A DNA stretch of 64,000 bases, from NCBI RefSeq assembly GCF_051014685.1, contig NW_027479783.1, positions 1 through 64,000 of the forward strand, in the 5' to 3' direction. Position numbers and translations under genes: made by a program. Position 1 is the first letter of the stretch; each line of letters opens with the position of its first letter. Positions 1 through 13,350 of this stretch are shown here, piece after piece. Under the pieces are notes generated by a model, which saw only the letters and a program-made list of their open reading frames with translations, searched no databases and was not told where the DNA came from. This DNA is from Ptiloglossa arizonensis. Its lineage: Eukaryota; Arthropoda; Insecta; Hymenoptera; Colletidae.

Positions 1-1535
1 TATTCGTTATACGTTATACGTTATACGTTATACGGTATACGTCATAGGTTTTACGTTATACGTTATTCGTTATGCGTTATACGTTATACGTTATACGTTA
101 TACGTTATACGTTATACGTTATACGTTATACGTTATACGTTATACGTTATACGTTATACGTTATACGGTATACGATATACGTTATGCGTTTTACGTTATT
201 CGTGATACGTTATACGTTATACGTTATACGTTATACGTTATACGTTATACGTTATACGTAATACGTTATACGTTATACGTTATACGTAATTCGTTATACG
301 TTATACGTTATACGATATACGTGATACGTTTATACGTTATACGTTATACGTCATAAGGTTATACGTTACACGTTATTCGTTAGGTGTTATACGTTATACG
401 TTATACGTTATACGTTATACGTTATACGTTATACGTTATACGTTATACGTTATACGTTATACGTTATACGGTATACCATATACGTTATGCGTTATATGTT
501 ATACGTTATACGTTATCGTTATACGTTATACGTTATACGTTATACGTTATACGGTATACGATATACGTTATGCGTTTTACGTTTTACGTTATTCGTTTTA
601 CGTTATACGTCATACGTTATGCGTTATACGTTTTACGATATTCGTTATACGTTATACTTTATACGTTATACGTTATACGTTATACGTTATACGTTATACG
701 TTTTACGTTACACGTTATACGTTACACGTTATACGTTATACGTTATACGTTATTCGTTATGCGTTATACGTTATACGTTATGCGTTATACGTTATACGTC
801 ATACGTTATACGGTATACGATATACGTTATGCGTTTTACGTTATTCGTGATACGTTATACGTTATACGTTATACGTTATACGTCATAGGTTATACGTTAT
901 ACGTTATACGTTATACGTTATACGTTATACGTTATACGTTATACGTTATACGTTATACGTTATACGTTATACGTTATACGTTATACGTTATACGTTATAC
1001 GTTATACGTTATACGTTATACGTTATACGTTATACGTTATACGTTATACGATATACGTTATGCGTTATATGTTATACGTTATACGTTATACGTTATACGT
1101 TATACGTTATACGTTATACGGTATACGATATACGTTATGCGTTTTACGTTTTACGTTATTCGTTTTACGTTAGACGTTATACGTTATGCGTTATACGTTT
1201 TACGATATTCGTTATACGTTATACGTTATACGTTATACGTTATACGTTATACGTTATACGTTATACGTTTTACGTTACACGTTATACGTTACACGTTATA
1301 CGTTATACGTTATACGTTATTCGTTATGCGTTATACGTATACGTTATACGTTATACGTTATACGTTATACGTTATACGTTATACGGTATACGATATACGT
1401 ATGCGTTTTACGTTATTCGTGATACGTATACGTTATACGTTATACGTTATACGTTATACGTTATACGTTATACGTTATACGTTATACGTTATACGTTATA
1501 CGTTATACGTTATACGTTATACGTTATACGTTATA
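1..1535. repeat. Truncated tail of a left-domain HOR copy
   Basis: The first roughly 900 bases match 2.15-3.03 kb at an offset that drifts from 2,151 to 2,142 bp because of small slips. The shared marks include a T3G-T4C pair followed by a rare double variant carrying C1G plus A5T (starting at 33 and at 2184), then A7T-A7G. The window therefore opens inside a HOR copy. From about 900 to 1535 there are canonical runs broken by core words. One-base slips occur at 327, 352, 511, 1337, 1398 and 1425. No gene is present. Confidence 0.75.
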
Positions 1536-4130
1536 CGGTATACGATATACGTTATGCGTTATATGTTATACGTTATACGTTATACGTTATACGTTATACG
1601 TTATACGTTATACGGTATACGATATACGTTATGCGTTTTACGTTTTACGTTATTCGTTTTACGTTAGACGTTATACGTTATGCGTTATACGTTTTACGAT
1701 ATTCGTTATACGTTATACGTTATACGTTATACGTTATACGTTATACGTTATACGTTATACGTTTTACGTTACACGTTATACGTTACACGTTATACGTTAT
1801 ACGTTATACGTTATTCGTTATGCGTTATACGTTATACGTTATACGTTATACGTTATACGTTATACGTTATACGGTATACGATATACGTTATGCGTTTTAC
1901 GTTATTCGTGATACGTTATACGTTATACGTTATACGTTATACGTCATAGGTTATACGTTATACGTTATACGTTATACATTATACGTTATACGTTATCGTT
2001 ATACGCTATACGTTATACGTTATACGTTACACGTTATTCGTAATACATTATACGTGATACGGTATACGTTGTACGTCATACGTTATACGTTATACGTTAT
2101 ACGTTATACGTTATACGTTATATAATACGTTATGCGTTATACGTTTTACGTTATTCGTTATACGTTATACGTTATACGTTATACGGTATACGTCATAGGT
2201 TTTACGTTATACGTTATTCGTTATGGCGTTATACGTTATACGTTATACGTTATACGTTATACGTTATACGTTATACGTTATACGTTATACGTTATACGTT
2301 ATACGTTATACGGTATACGATATACGTTATGCGTTTTACGTTATTCGTGATACGTTATACGTTATACGTTATACGTTATACGTTATACGTTATACGTTAT
2401 ACGTAATACGTTATACGTTATACGTTATACGTAATTCGTTATACGTTTTACGTTATACGATATACGTGATACGTTATACGTTATACGTTATACGTCATAG
2501 GTTATACGTTACACGTTATTCGTAGGTGTTATACGTTATACGTTATACGTTATACGTTATACGTTATACGTTATACGTTATACGTTATACGTTATACGTT
2601 ATACGTTATACGGTATACCATATACGTTATGCGTTATATGTTATACGTTATACGTTATACGTTATACGTTATACGTTATACGTTATACGTTATACGGTAT
2701 ACGATATACGTTATGCGTTTTACGTTTTACGTTATTCGTTTTACGTTATACGTCATACGTTATGCGTTATACGTTTTACGATATTCGTTATACGTTATAC
2801 TTTATACGTTATACGTTATACGTTATACGTTATACGTTATACGTTTTACGTTACACGTTATACGTTACACGTTATACGTTATACGTTATACGTTATTCGT
2901 TATGCGTTATACGTTATACGTATGCGTTATACGTTATACGTCATACGTTATACGGTATACGATATACGTTATGCGTTTTACGTTATTCGTGATACGTTGA
3001 TACGTTATACGTTATACGTTATACGTCATAGGTTATACGTTATACGTTATACGTTATACATTATACGTTATACGTTATACGTTATACGTTATACGTTATA
3101 CGTTATACGTTACACGTTATTCGTAATACATTATACGTGATACGTATAACGTTGTACGTCATACGTTATACGTTATACGTTATACGTTATACGTTATACG
3201 TTATATAATACGTTATGCGTTATACGTTTTACGTTATTCGTTATACGTTATACGTTATACGTTATACGGTATACGTCATAGGTTATACGTTATAACGTTA
3301 TTCGTTATGCGTTATACGTTATACGTTATACGTTATACGTTATACGTTATACGTTATACGTTATACGGTATACGATATACGTTATGCGTTTAACGTTATT
3401 CGTGATACGTTATACGTTATACGTTATACGTTATACGTTATACGTTATACGTTATACGTTATACGTTATACGGTATACGATATACGTTATGCGTTTTACG
3501 TTATTCGTGATTCGTTATCCGTTATACGTTATACGTTATACGTTATACGTTATACGTAATACGTTATAAGTTATACGTTATACGATATACGTGATACGTT
3601 ATACGTTATACGTTATACGTTATACGTTATACGTTATACGTTATACGTTATATAATACGTTATGCGTTATACGTTTTACGTTATTCGTTATTCGTTATAC
3701 GTTATACGTTATACGTTATACGGTATACGTCCTAGGTTATACGTTATACGTTATTCGTTATACGTTATACGTTATACGGTATACGATATACGTTATGCGT
3801 TTTATGTTATACGATATACGTTATACGTTATTCGTTATACGTTATACGTTATACGTTACACGTTATTCGTAATACATTATACGTGATACGGTATACGTTG
3901 TACGTTATACGTTATACGTTATAAGTTATACGTTATAACGTTATACGTTATACGTTATACGTTATACGTTATACGTTATACGTTTTACGTTATACGTTAT
4001 ACGTTATACATTATACGTTATACGTTGTACGTTATACGGTATACGATTTACGTTATGCGTTATATGTTATACGTTATACGTTATACGTTATACGTCATAG
4101 GTTATACGTTATACGTTATTCGTTATTCGT
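1536..4130. repeat. HOR block A, copy 1 (about 2.6 kb)
   Basis: This block starts at a T3G-T3A-A7G word at 1536 and matches block A copy 3 (12875-15470) at an offset of 11,339 bp, rising to 11,346 bp after about 2.9 kb. The match ends near 4.13 kb, where this copy reads A7T-A7T-T4A and copy 3 reads A7T-A7G. It holds three TAATA cassettes (2123, 3206, 3653) and one CCTAGG mark at 3731. Private slips, such as those near 2222, 2913 and 2994, are absent from copy 3, while the 6-bp unit near 1992 is shared. No gene is present. Confidence 0.8.
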
Positions 4131-4850
4131 AATACATTATACGTGATACGGTATACGTTATACGCTATACGTTAACGGTGTACGATATACGTTATGCGTT
4201 TTACGTTATTCGTGATACGTTATACGTTATACGTTATACGTTATACGTTATACGTTATACGTTATACGTTATACGTTATACGTTATACCTTATACGTTAT
4301 ACGTATACTTATACGTTATACGTTATACGTTATACGTTATACGTTATACGTTATACGTTATACGTTATACGTTATACGTTATACGTTATACGTTATACGT
4401 TATACGTTATACGTTATACGTTATACGTTATACGTTATACGTTATACGTTATACGTTATACGTTATACGTTATACGTATACGTTATACGTCATAGTTATA
4501 CGTTATACGTTATACGTTATACATTATACGTTATACGTTATACGTTATACGTTATACGTTATACGTTATACGTTATACGTTATACGTTATACGTTATTCG
4601 AGATACGTTATACGTTATACGTTATACGTTATACGTCATAGGTTATACGTTATACGTTATTCGTTATGCGTTATACGTTATACGTTATACGTTATACGTT
4701 ATACGTTATACGTTATACCTTATACGGTATACGATATACGTTATGCGTTTACGTTATTCGTGATACGTTATACGTTAGACGTTATACGTTATACGTCATA
4801 GGTTATACGTTATACGTTATACGTTATACATTATACGTTATACGTTATAC
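4131..4850. repeat. Canonical-rich spacer with several phase slips
   Basis: The stretch is mainly canonical heptamers, with a clean run between about 4310 and 4470, a core word near 4190 and scattered G2C, G2A, T4C and C1G units. Phase slips of 1-2 bp lie near 4168, 4306, 4471, 4487 and 4744. The slip at 4744 shortens a T run by one base. The equivalent site near 8395 has the same run lengthened by one base. No gene or other feature is visible. Confidence 0.7.
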
Positions 4851-6250
4851 GTTATGCGTTATATGTTATACGATATACGTTATACGTTATACGTTATACG
4901 TTATACGTTATACGTTATACGGTATACGATATACGTTATGCGTTTTACGTTATTCGTGATACGTTATACGTTATACGTTATACGTTATACGTTATACGTT
5001 ATAGGTCATACCTTATTCGTGATACGTCATACGTTATACGTTATACGTTATACGTTATACGTTATACGTTATACGTTATACGTATACGTTATACGTTATA
5101 CGTTATACGTTATACGTTATACGTTATACGTTATACGTTATACGTTATACGTTATACGTTATACGTTATACGTTATACGTTATACGTTATACGTTATACG
5201 TTATACGTTATACGTTATACGTTATACGTTATACGTTATACGTTATACGTTATACGTTATACGTTATACGTTATACGTTATACGTTATACGTTATACGTT
5301 ATACGTTATACGTTATACGTTATACGTAATACGTTATACGTTATAGGTTATACGTTATACGTTATACGTTATACGTTATAGGTCATACCTTATACGTGAT
5401 ACGTCATACGTTAAACGTTATACGTTATACGTTTATACGTTATACGTTATACGTTATACGTTATACCTTATACGTTATACGTTATACGTTATATGTTATA
5501 CGTTATACGGTATACGATATACGTTATACGTTTTACGTTATTCGAGATACGTTATACGTTATACGTTATACGTTATACGTCATAGGTTATACGTTATACG
5601 TTATTCGTTATGCGTTATACGTTATACGTTATACGTTATACGTTATACGTTATACGTTATACGTTATACGTTATACGGTATACGATATACGTTATGCGTT
5701 TTACGTTATTCGTGATACGTTATACGTTAGACGTTATACGTTATACGTCATAGGTTATACGTTATACGTTATACGTTATACATTATACGTTATACGTTAT
5801 ACGTTATGCGTTATATGTTATACGATATACGTTATACGTTATACGTTATACGTTATACGTTATACGGTATACGATATACGTTATGCGTTTTACGTTATTC
5901 GTGATACGTTATACGTTATACGTTATACGTTATACGTTATACGTTATACGTAATACGTTATACGTTATACGTTATACGTAATACGTTATACGTTCTACGT
6001 TATACGATATACGTGATACGTTATACGTTATACGTTATACGTCATAGGTTATACGTTTACACGTTATTCGTTAGGCGTTATACGTTATACGTTATACGTT
6101 ATACGTTATACGTTATACGTTATACGTTATACGTTATACGTTATACGTTATACGTTATACGTTATACGTTATACGTTATACGGTATACGATATACGTTAT
6201 GCGTTATATGTTATACGTTATACGTTATACGTTATACGTTATACGTTATA
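4850..6250. repeat. HOR block B, copy 1
   Basis: The order of marked units matches 8500-10100. The offset is 3,652 bp at the left end and about 3,844 bp after the central pure run, because the second copy has a longer canonical run. Shared marks include a degenerate T4C-G2C group, T4A, a G2C unit, a C1T before T3G-T3A, and T6G inside the core word. An A5C unit not preceded by T6C-C1T lies at 5991 and recurs near 9837. Slips occur near 5079, 5427 and 6049. No gene is present. Confidence 0.75.
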
Positions 6251-7640
6251 CGTTATACGTTATGCGTTATACGTTTTACGATATTCGTTATCGTTATACT
6301 TTATACGTTAACGTTATACGTTATACGTTATACGTTATACGTTTTACGTTACACGTTATACGTTACACGTTATACGTTATACGTTATACGTTATTCGTTA
6401 TGCGTTATACGTTATACGTTATGCGTTATACGTTATACGTCATACGTTATACGGTATACGATATACGTTATGCGTTTTACGTTATTCGTGATACGTTATA
6501 CGTTATACGTTATACGTTATACGTCATAGGTTATACGTTATACGTTATACGTTATACATTATACGTTATACGTTATACGTTATACGTTATACGTTATACG
6601 TTATACGTTACACGTTATTCGTAATACATTATACGTGATACGGTATAACGTTGTACGTCATACGTTATACGTTATACGTTATACGTTATACGTTATACGT
6701 TATATAATACGTTATGCGTTATACGTTTTACGTTATTCGTTATACGTTATACGTTATAACGTTATACGGTATACGTCATAGGTTATACGTTATACGTTAT
6801 TCGTTATGCGTTATACGTTATACGTTATACGTTATACGTTATACGTTATACGTTATACGTTATACGGTATACGATATACGTTATGCGTTTAACGTTATTC
6901 GTGATACGTTATACGTTATACGTTATACGTTATACGTTATACGTTATACGTTATACGTTATACGTTATACGGTATACGATATACGTTATGCGTTTTACGT
7001 TATTCGTGATACGTTATACGTTATACGTTATACGTTATACGTTATACGTTATACGTAATACGTTATAAGTTATACGTTATACGATATACGTGATACGTTA
7101 TACGTTATACGTTATACGTTATACGTTATACGTTATACGTTATACGTTATATAATACGTTATGCGTTATACGTTTTACGTTATTCGTTATTCGTTATACG
7201 TTATACGTTATACGTTATACGGTATACGTCCTAGGTTATACGTTATACGTTATTCGTTATACGTTATACGTTATACGGTATACGATATACGTTATGCGTT
7301 TTATGTTATACGATATACGTTATACGTTATACGTTATACGTTATACGTTATACGTTACACGTTATTCGTAATACATTATACGTGATACGGTATACGTTGT
7401 ACGTTATACGTTATACGTTATACGTTATACGTTATACGTTATACGTTATACGTTATACGTTATACGTTATACGTTATACGTTTTACGTTATACGTTATAC
7501 GTTATACATTATACGTTATACGTTGTACGTTATACGGTATACGATTTACGTTATGCGTTATATGTTATACGTTATACGTTATACGTTATACGTCATAGGT
7601 TATACGTTATACGTTATTCGTTATTCGTAATACATTATAC
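6250..7640. repeat. HOR block A, copy 2 (partial)
   Basis: The right part (about 6.88-7.64 kb) matches copy 1 at a constant 3,499 bp offset and copy 3 at 7,847 bp. It holds TAATA cassettes at 6705 and 7152 and a CCTAGG mark at 7230. Slips near 6283, 6304, 6646 and 6755 disturb the phase. The extra base at 6646, between T3G and A5G, is shared with copy 3 near 14487, so that slip is inherited rather than local. Confidence 0.75.
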
Positions 7641-8499
7641 GTGATACGGTATACGTTATACGCTATACGTTATACGGTGTACGATATACGTTATGCGTTT
7701 TACGTTATTCGTGATACGTTATACGTTATACGTTATACGTTATACGTTATACGTTATACGTTATACGTTATACGTTATACGTAATACGTTATACGTTATA
7801 CGTTATAACGATATACGTTATACGTTACACGTTATACGTTATACGTCATAGGTTATACGTTATACGTTATTCGTTAGTCGTTATACGTTATACGTTATAC
7901 GTTATACGTTATACGTTATACGTTATACGTTATACGTTATACGTTATACGTTATACGTTATACGTTATACGTTATACGTCATAGGTTATACGTTATACGT
8001 TATACGTTATACATTATACGTTATACGTTATACGTTATACGTTATACGTTATACGTTATACGTTATACGTTATACGTTATACGTTATACGTTATACGTTA
8101 TACGTTATACGTTATACGTTATACGTTATACGTTATACGTTATACGTTATACGTTATACGTTATACGTTATACCTTATACGTTATACGTTATACGTTATA
8201 TGTTATACGTTATACGGTATACGATATACTTATACGTTTTACGTTATTCGAGATACGTTATACGTTATACGTTATACGTTATACGTCATAGGTTATACGT
8301 TATACGTTATTCGTTATGCGTTATACGTTATACGTTATACGTTATACGTTATACGTTATACGTTATACCTTATACGGTATACGATATACGTTATGCGTTT
8401 TTACGTTATTCGTGATACGTTATACGTTAGACGTTATACGTTATACGTCATAGGTTATACGTTATACGTTATACGTTATACATTATACGTTATACGTTA
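7641..8499. repeat. Canonical-rich spacer between blocks A and B
   Basis: The stretch contains long canonical runs, one core word near 7.68 kb, a T4C-C1G pair near 7.85 and 7.98 kb, and slips near 7800, 8224 and 8395. The part from about 8.17 kb onward resembles the lead-in of block B (G2C, C1T, T3G-T3A). No gene, RNA or mobile element is visible. Confidence 0.7.
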
Positions 8500-10100
8500 T
8501 ACGTTATGCGTTATATGTTATACGATATACGTTATACGTTATACGTTATACGTTATACGTTATACGTTATACGGTATACGATATACGTTATGCGTTTTAC
8601 GTTATTCGTGATACGTTATACGTTATACGTTATACGTTATACGTTATACGTTATAGGTCATACCTTATTCGTGATACGTCATACGTTATACGTTATACGT
8701 TATACGTTATACGTTATACGTTATACGTTATACGTTATACGTTATACGTTATACGTTATACGTTATACGTTATACGTTATACGTTATACGTTATACGTTA
8801 TACGTTATACGTTATACGTTATACGTTATACGTTATACGTTATACGTTATACGTTATACGTTATACGTTATACGTTATACGTTATACGTTATACGTTATA
8901 CGTTATACGTTATACGTTATACGTTATACGTTATACGTTATACGTTATACGTTATACGTTATACGTTATACGTTATACGTTATACGTTATACGTTATACG
9001 TTATACGTATACGTTATACGTTATACGTTATACGTTATACGTTTTTATACGTTATACGTTATACGTTATACGTTATACGTTATACGTTATACGTTATACG
9101 TTATACGTTATACGTTATACGTTATACGTTATACGTTATACGTTATACGTTATACGTTATACGTTATACGTAATACGTTATACGTTATAGGTTATACGTT
9201 ATACGTTATACGTTATACGTTATAGGTCATACCTTATACGTGATACGTCATAACGTTAAACGTTATACGTTATACGTTATACGTTATACGTTATACGTTA
9301 TACGTTATACCTTATACGTTATACGTTATACGTTATATGTTATACGTTATACGGTATACGATATACGTTATACGTTTTACGTTATTCGAGATACGTTATA
9401 CGTTATACGTTATACGTTATACGTCATAGGTTATACGTTATACGTTATTCGTTATGCGTTATACGTTATACGTTATACGTTATACGTTATACGTTATACG
9501 TTATACGTTATACGTTATACGGTATACGATATACGTTATGCGTTTTACGTTATTCGTGATACGTTATACGTTAGACGTTATACGTTATACGTCATAGGTT
9601 ATACGTTATACGTTATACGTTATACATTATACGTTATACGTTATACGTTATGCGTTATATGTTATACGATATACGTTATACGTTATACGTTATACGTTAT
9701 ACGTTATACGGTATAACGATATACGTTATGCGTTTTACGTTATTCGTGATACGTTATACGTTATACGTTATACGTTATACGTTATACGTTATACGTAATA
9801 CGTTATACGTTATACGTTATACGTAATACGTTATACGTTCTACGTTATACGATATACGTGATACGTTATACGTTATACGTTATACGTCATAGGTTATACG
9901 TTACACGTTATTCGTTAGGCGTTATACGTTATACGTTATACGTTATACGTTATACGTTATACGTTATACGTTATACGTTATACGTTATACGTTATACGTT
10001 ATACGTTATACGTTATACGTTATACGGTATACGATATACGTTATGCGTTATATGTTATACGTTATACGTTATACGTTATACGTTATACGTTATACGTTAT
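8500..10100. repeat. HOR block B, copy 2, with an expanded pure run
   Basis: This copy repeats the mark order of 4850-6250. Its central canonical tract is longer than in copy 1, which changes the copy-to-copy offset from 3,652 to about 3,844 bp. Slips occur at 9006, near 9040 (a T run of five), near 9247 and near 9711. The change in canonical unit number between otherwise matching copies is what slippage or unequal exchange within the pure run would produce. Confidence 0.75.
8684..9005. repeat. Pure run of 46 canonical heptamers
   Basis: From just after a T4C unit to a 6-bp unit at 9006 every unit reads canonical. The length is 322 bp, exactly 46 units, so no hidden insertion or deletion is present. 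It lies inside block B copy 2. Confidence 0.85.
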
Positions 10101-11887
10101 ACGGTATACGATATACGTTATGCGTTTTACGTTTACGTTATTCGTTTTACGTTAGACGTTATACGTTATGCGTTATACGCTTTACGATATTCGTTATACG
10201 TTATACGTTATACGTTATACGTTATACGTTATACGTTATACGTTATACGTTTTACGTTACACGTTATACGTTACACGTTATACGTTATACGTTATACGTT
10301 ATTCGTTATGCGTTATACGTTATACGTTATACGTTATACGTTATACGTTATACGTTATACGGTATACGATATACGTTATGCGTTTTACGTTATTCGTGAT
10401 ACGTTATACGTTATACGTTATACGTTATACGTCATAGGTTATACGTTATACGTTATGCGTTATACATTATACGTTATACGTTATCGTTATACGTTATACG
10501 TTATACGTTATACGTTACACGTTATTCGTAATACATTATACGTGATACGGTATACGTTGTACGTCATACGTTATACGTTATACGTTATACGTTATACGTT
10601 ATACGTTATATAATACGTTATGCGTTATACGTTTTACGTTATTCTTTATACGTTATACGTTATACGTTATACGTTATACGGTATACGTCATAGGTTATAC
10701 GTTATACGTTATTCGTTATGCGTTATACGTTATACGTTATACGTTATACGTTATACGTTATACGTTATACGTTATACGTTATACGTTATACGTTATACGT
10801 TATACGTTATACGTTATACGTTATACGTTATACGTTATACGTTATACGTTATACGTTATACGTCATAGGTTATACGTTATGCGTTATACGTTATACGTTA
10901 TACGTTATACGTTATACGTTATACGTTATACGTTATACGTTATACGTTATACGTTATACGTTATACGTAATACGTTATACGTTATACGTTATACGATATA
11001 CGTTATACGTTACACGTTATACGTTATACGTCATAGGTTATACGTTATACGTTATTCGTTAGGCGTTATACGTTATACGTTATACGTTATACGTTATACG
11101 TTACACGTCATACGTTATACGTAATACGTTATACGTTATACGTTATACGATATACGTTATACGTCATAGTCATACGTCATAGGGTATACGTTATACGTTA
11201 TTCGTTATGCGTTATACGTTATACGTTATACGTTATACGTTATACGTTATACGTTATACGTTATACGTTTTACGTTACACGTTATACGTTACACGTTATA
11301 CGTTACACGTTATTCGTAATACATTATACGTGATACGGTATACGTTATACGCTATACGTTATACGGTGTACGATATACGTTATGCGTTTTACGTTATTCG
11401 TGATACGTTATACGTTATACGTTATACGTTATACGTTATACGTTATACGTTATACGTTATACGTTATACGTAATACGTTATACGTTATACGTTATACGAT
11501 ATACGTTATACGTTACACGTTATACGTTATACGTCATAGGTTATACGTTATACGTTATTCGTTAGGCGTTATACGTTATACGTTATACGTTATACGTTAT
11601 ACGTTATACGTTATACGTTATACGTTATACGTTATACGTTATACGTTAAACGTTATACGTTATACGTCATAGGTTATACGTTATACGTTATACGTTATAC
11701 ATTATACGTTATACGTTATCGTTATACGTTATACGTTATACGTTATACGTTATACGTTATACGTTATACGTTATACGGTATACGATATACGTTATGCGTT
11801 TTACGTTATTCGTGATACGTTATACGTTATACGTTATACGTTATACGTTATACGTTATAGGTCATACCTTATTCGTGATACGTCATA
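10101..11887. repeat. Mixed array with block A-like fragments
   Basis: Core words and T6C-bearing words near 10.10-10.45 kb resemble those at 1.1-1.9 kb, and a TAATA cassette lies at 10611. From 10.7 to 11.15 kb the array is mostly canonical. Near 11.16 kb there is a run of T4C units with a 1-bp deletion and a GGG triplet. Two fragments with the order T4A, T3A, T6C, T4C-C1G, A7T and a T6G+A7G double variant sit near 10.97-11.06 and 11.47-11.57 kb. Slips occur near 10130, 10479, 11166 and 11713. No gene is present. Confidence 0.65.
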
Positions 11888-12398
11888 CGTTATACGTTAT
11901 ACGTTATACGTTATACGTTATACGTTATACGTTATACGTTATACGTTATACGTTATACGTTATACGTTATACGTTATACGTTATACGTTATACGTTATAC
12001 GTTATACGTTATACGTTATACGTTATACGTTATACGTTATACGTTATACGTTATACGTTATACGTTATACGTTATACGTTATACGTTATACGTTATACGT
12101 TATACGTTATACGTTATACGTTATACGTTATACGTTATACGTTATACGTTATACGTTATACGTTATACGTTATACGTTATACGTTATACGTTATACGTTA
12201 TACGTTATACGTTATACGTTATACGTTATACGTTATACGTTATACGTTATACGTTATACGTTATACGTTATACGTTATACGTTATACGTTATACGTTATA
12301 CGTTATACGTTATACGTTATACGTTATACGTTATACGTTATACGTTATACGTTATACGTTATACGTTATACGTTATACGTTATACGTTATACGTTATA
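11888..12398. repeat. Longest pure run: 73 canonical heptamers
   Basis: The run begins after a T4C unit and ends at a T3G unit at 12399. Its 511 bp equal exactly 73 units, and reading it shows no substitution. It is the longest perfect tract I found in the window. It directly precedes a 476-bp tandem duplication. Confidence 0.85.
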
Positions 12399-13350
12399 CG
12401 GTATACGATATACGTTATGCGTTATATGTTATACGTTATACGTTATACGTTATACGTTATACGTTATACGTTATACGGTATACGATATACGTTATGCGTT
12501 TTACGTTTTACGTTATTCGTTTTACGTTAGACGTTATACGTTATGCGTTATACGTTTTACGATATTCGTTATACGTTATACGTTATACGTTATACGTTAT
12601 ACGTTATACGTTATACGTTATACGTTTTACGTTACACGTTATACGTTACACGTTATACGTTATACGTTATACGTTATTCGTTATGCGTTATACGTTATAC
12701 GTTATACGTTATACGTTATACGTTATACGTTATACGGTATACGATATACGTTATGCGTTTTACGTTATTCGTGATACGTTATACGTTATACGTTATACGT
12801 TATACGTTATACGTTATACGTTATACGTTATACGTTATACGTTATACGTTATACGTTATACGTTATACGTTATACGGTATACGATATACGTTATGCGTTA
12901 TATGTTATACGTTATACGTTATACGTTATACGTTATACGTTATACGTTATACGGTATACGATATACGTTATGCGTTTTACGTTTTACGTTATTCGTTTTA
13001 CGTTAGACGTTATACGTTATGCGTTATACGTTTTACGATATTCGTTATACGTTATACGTTATACGTTATACGTTATACGTTATACGTTATACGTTATACG
13101 TTTTACGTTACACGTTATACGTTACACGTTATACGTTATACGTTATACGTTATTCGTTATGCGTTATACGTTATACGTTATACGTTATACGTTATACGTT
13201 ATACGTTATACGGTATACGATATACGTTATGCGTTTTACGTTATTCGTGATACGTTATACGTTATACGTTATACGTTATACGTCATAGGTTATACGTTAT
13301 ACGTTATACGTTATACATTATACGTTATACGTTATCGTTATACGCTATAC
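12399..13350. repeat. 476-bp tandem duplication (68 units per copy)
   Basis: T3G units at 12399 and 12875 open two copies with the same sequence of marks: T3A, A7G, C1T, then the core word variant with T6G, A7G, A5T, T6C, T6C, A7T, A7G. The 476-bp period is 68 x 7, so heptamer phase is kept. The copies part after about 404 bp: copy 1 continues canonical and copy 2 continues with T4C-C1G. Copy 2 is also the start of block A copy 3. Confidence 0.8.

Noticed and set aside
33..60. CENP-B box
   Set aside because: The TTCG elements are followed by TTATACG or similar and never by the spaced CGGG the box requires. I found no match in the variant words.
384..1667. Long open frame of 427 codons, and many similar + strand frames
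   Set aside because: They overlap in several frames with the same heptapeptide, occur on one strand only, and follow from the absence of a stop in a 7-bp unit. There is no start context, codon bias, domain or end conservation.
2123..2127. TAATA as a transposon target-site duplication or excision footprint
   Set aside because: No element, inverted repeat or unique sequence is associated with it. The constant flanks show it was copied with its block. A single small indel in an ancestral unit explains it as well.
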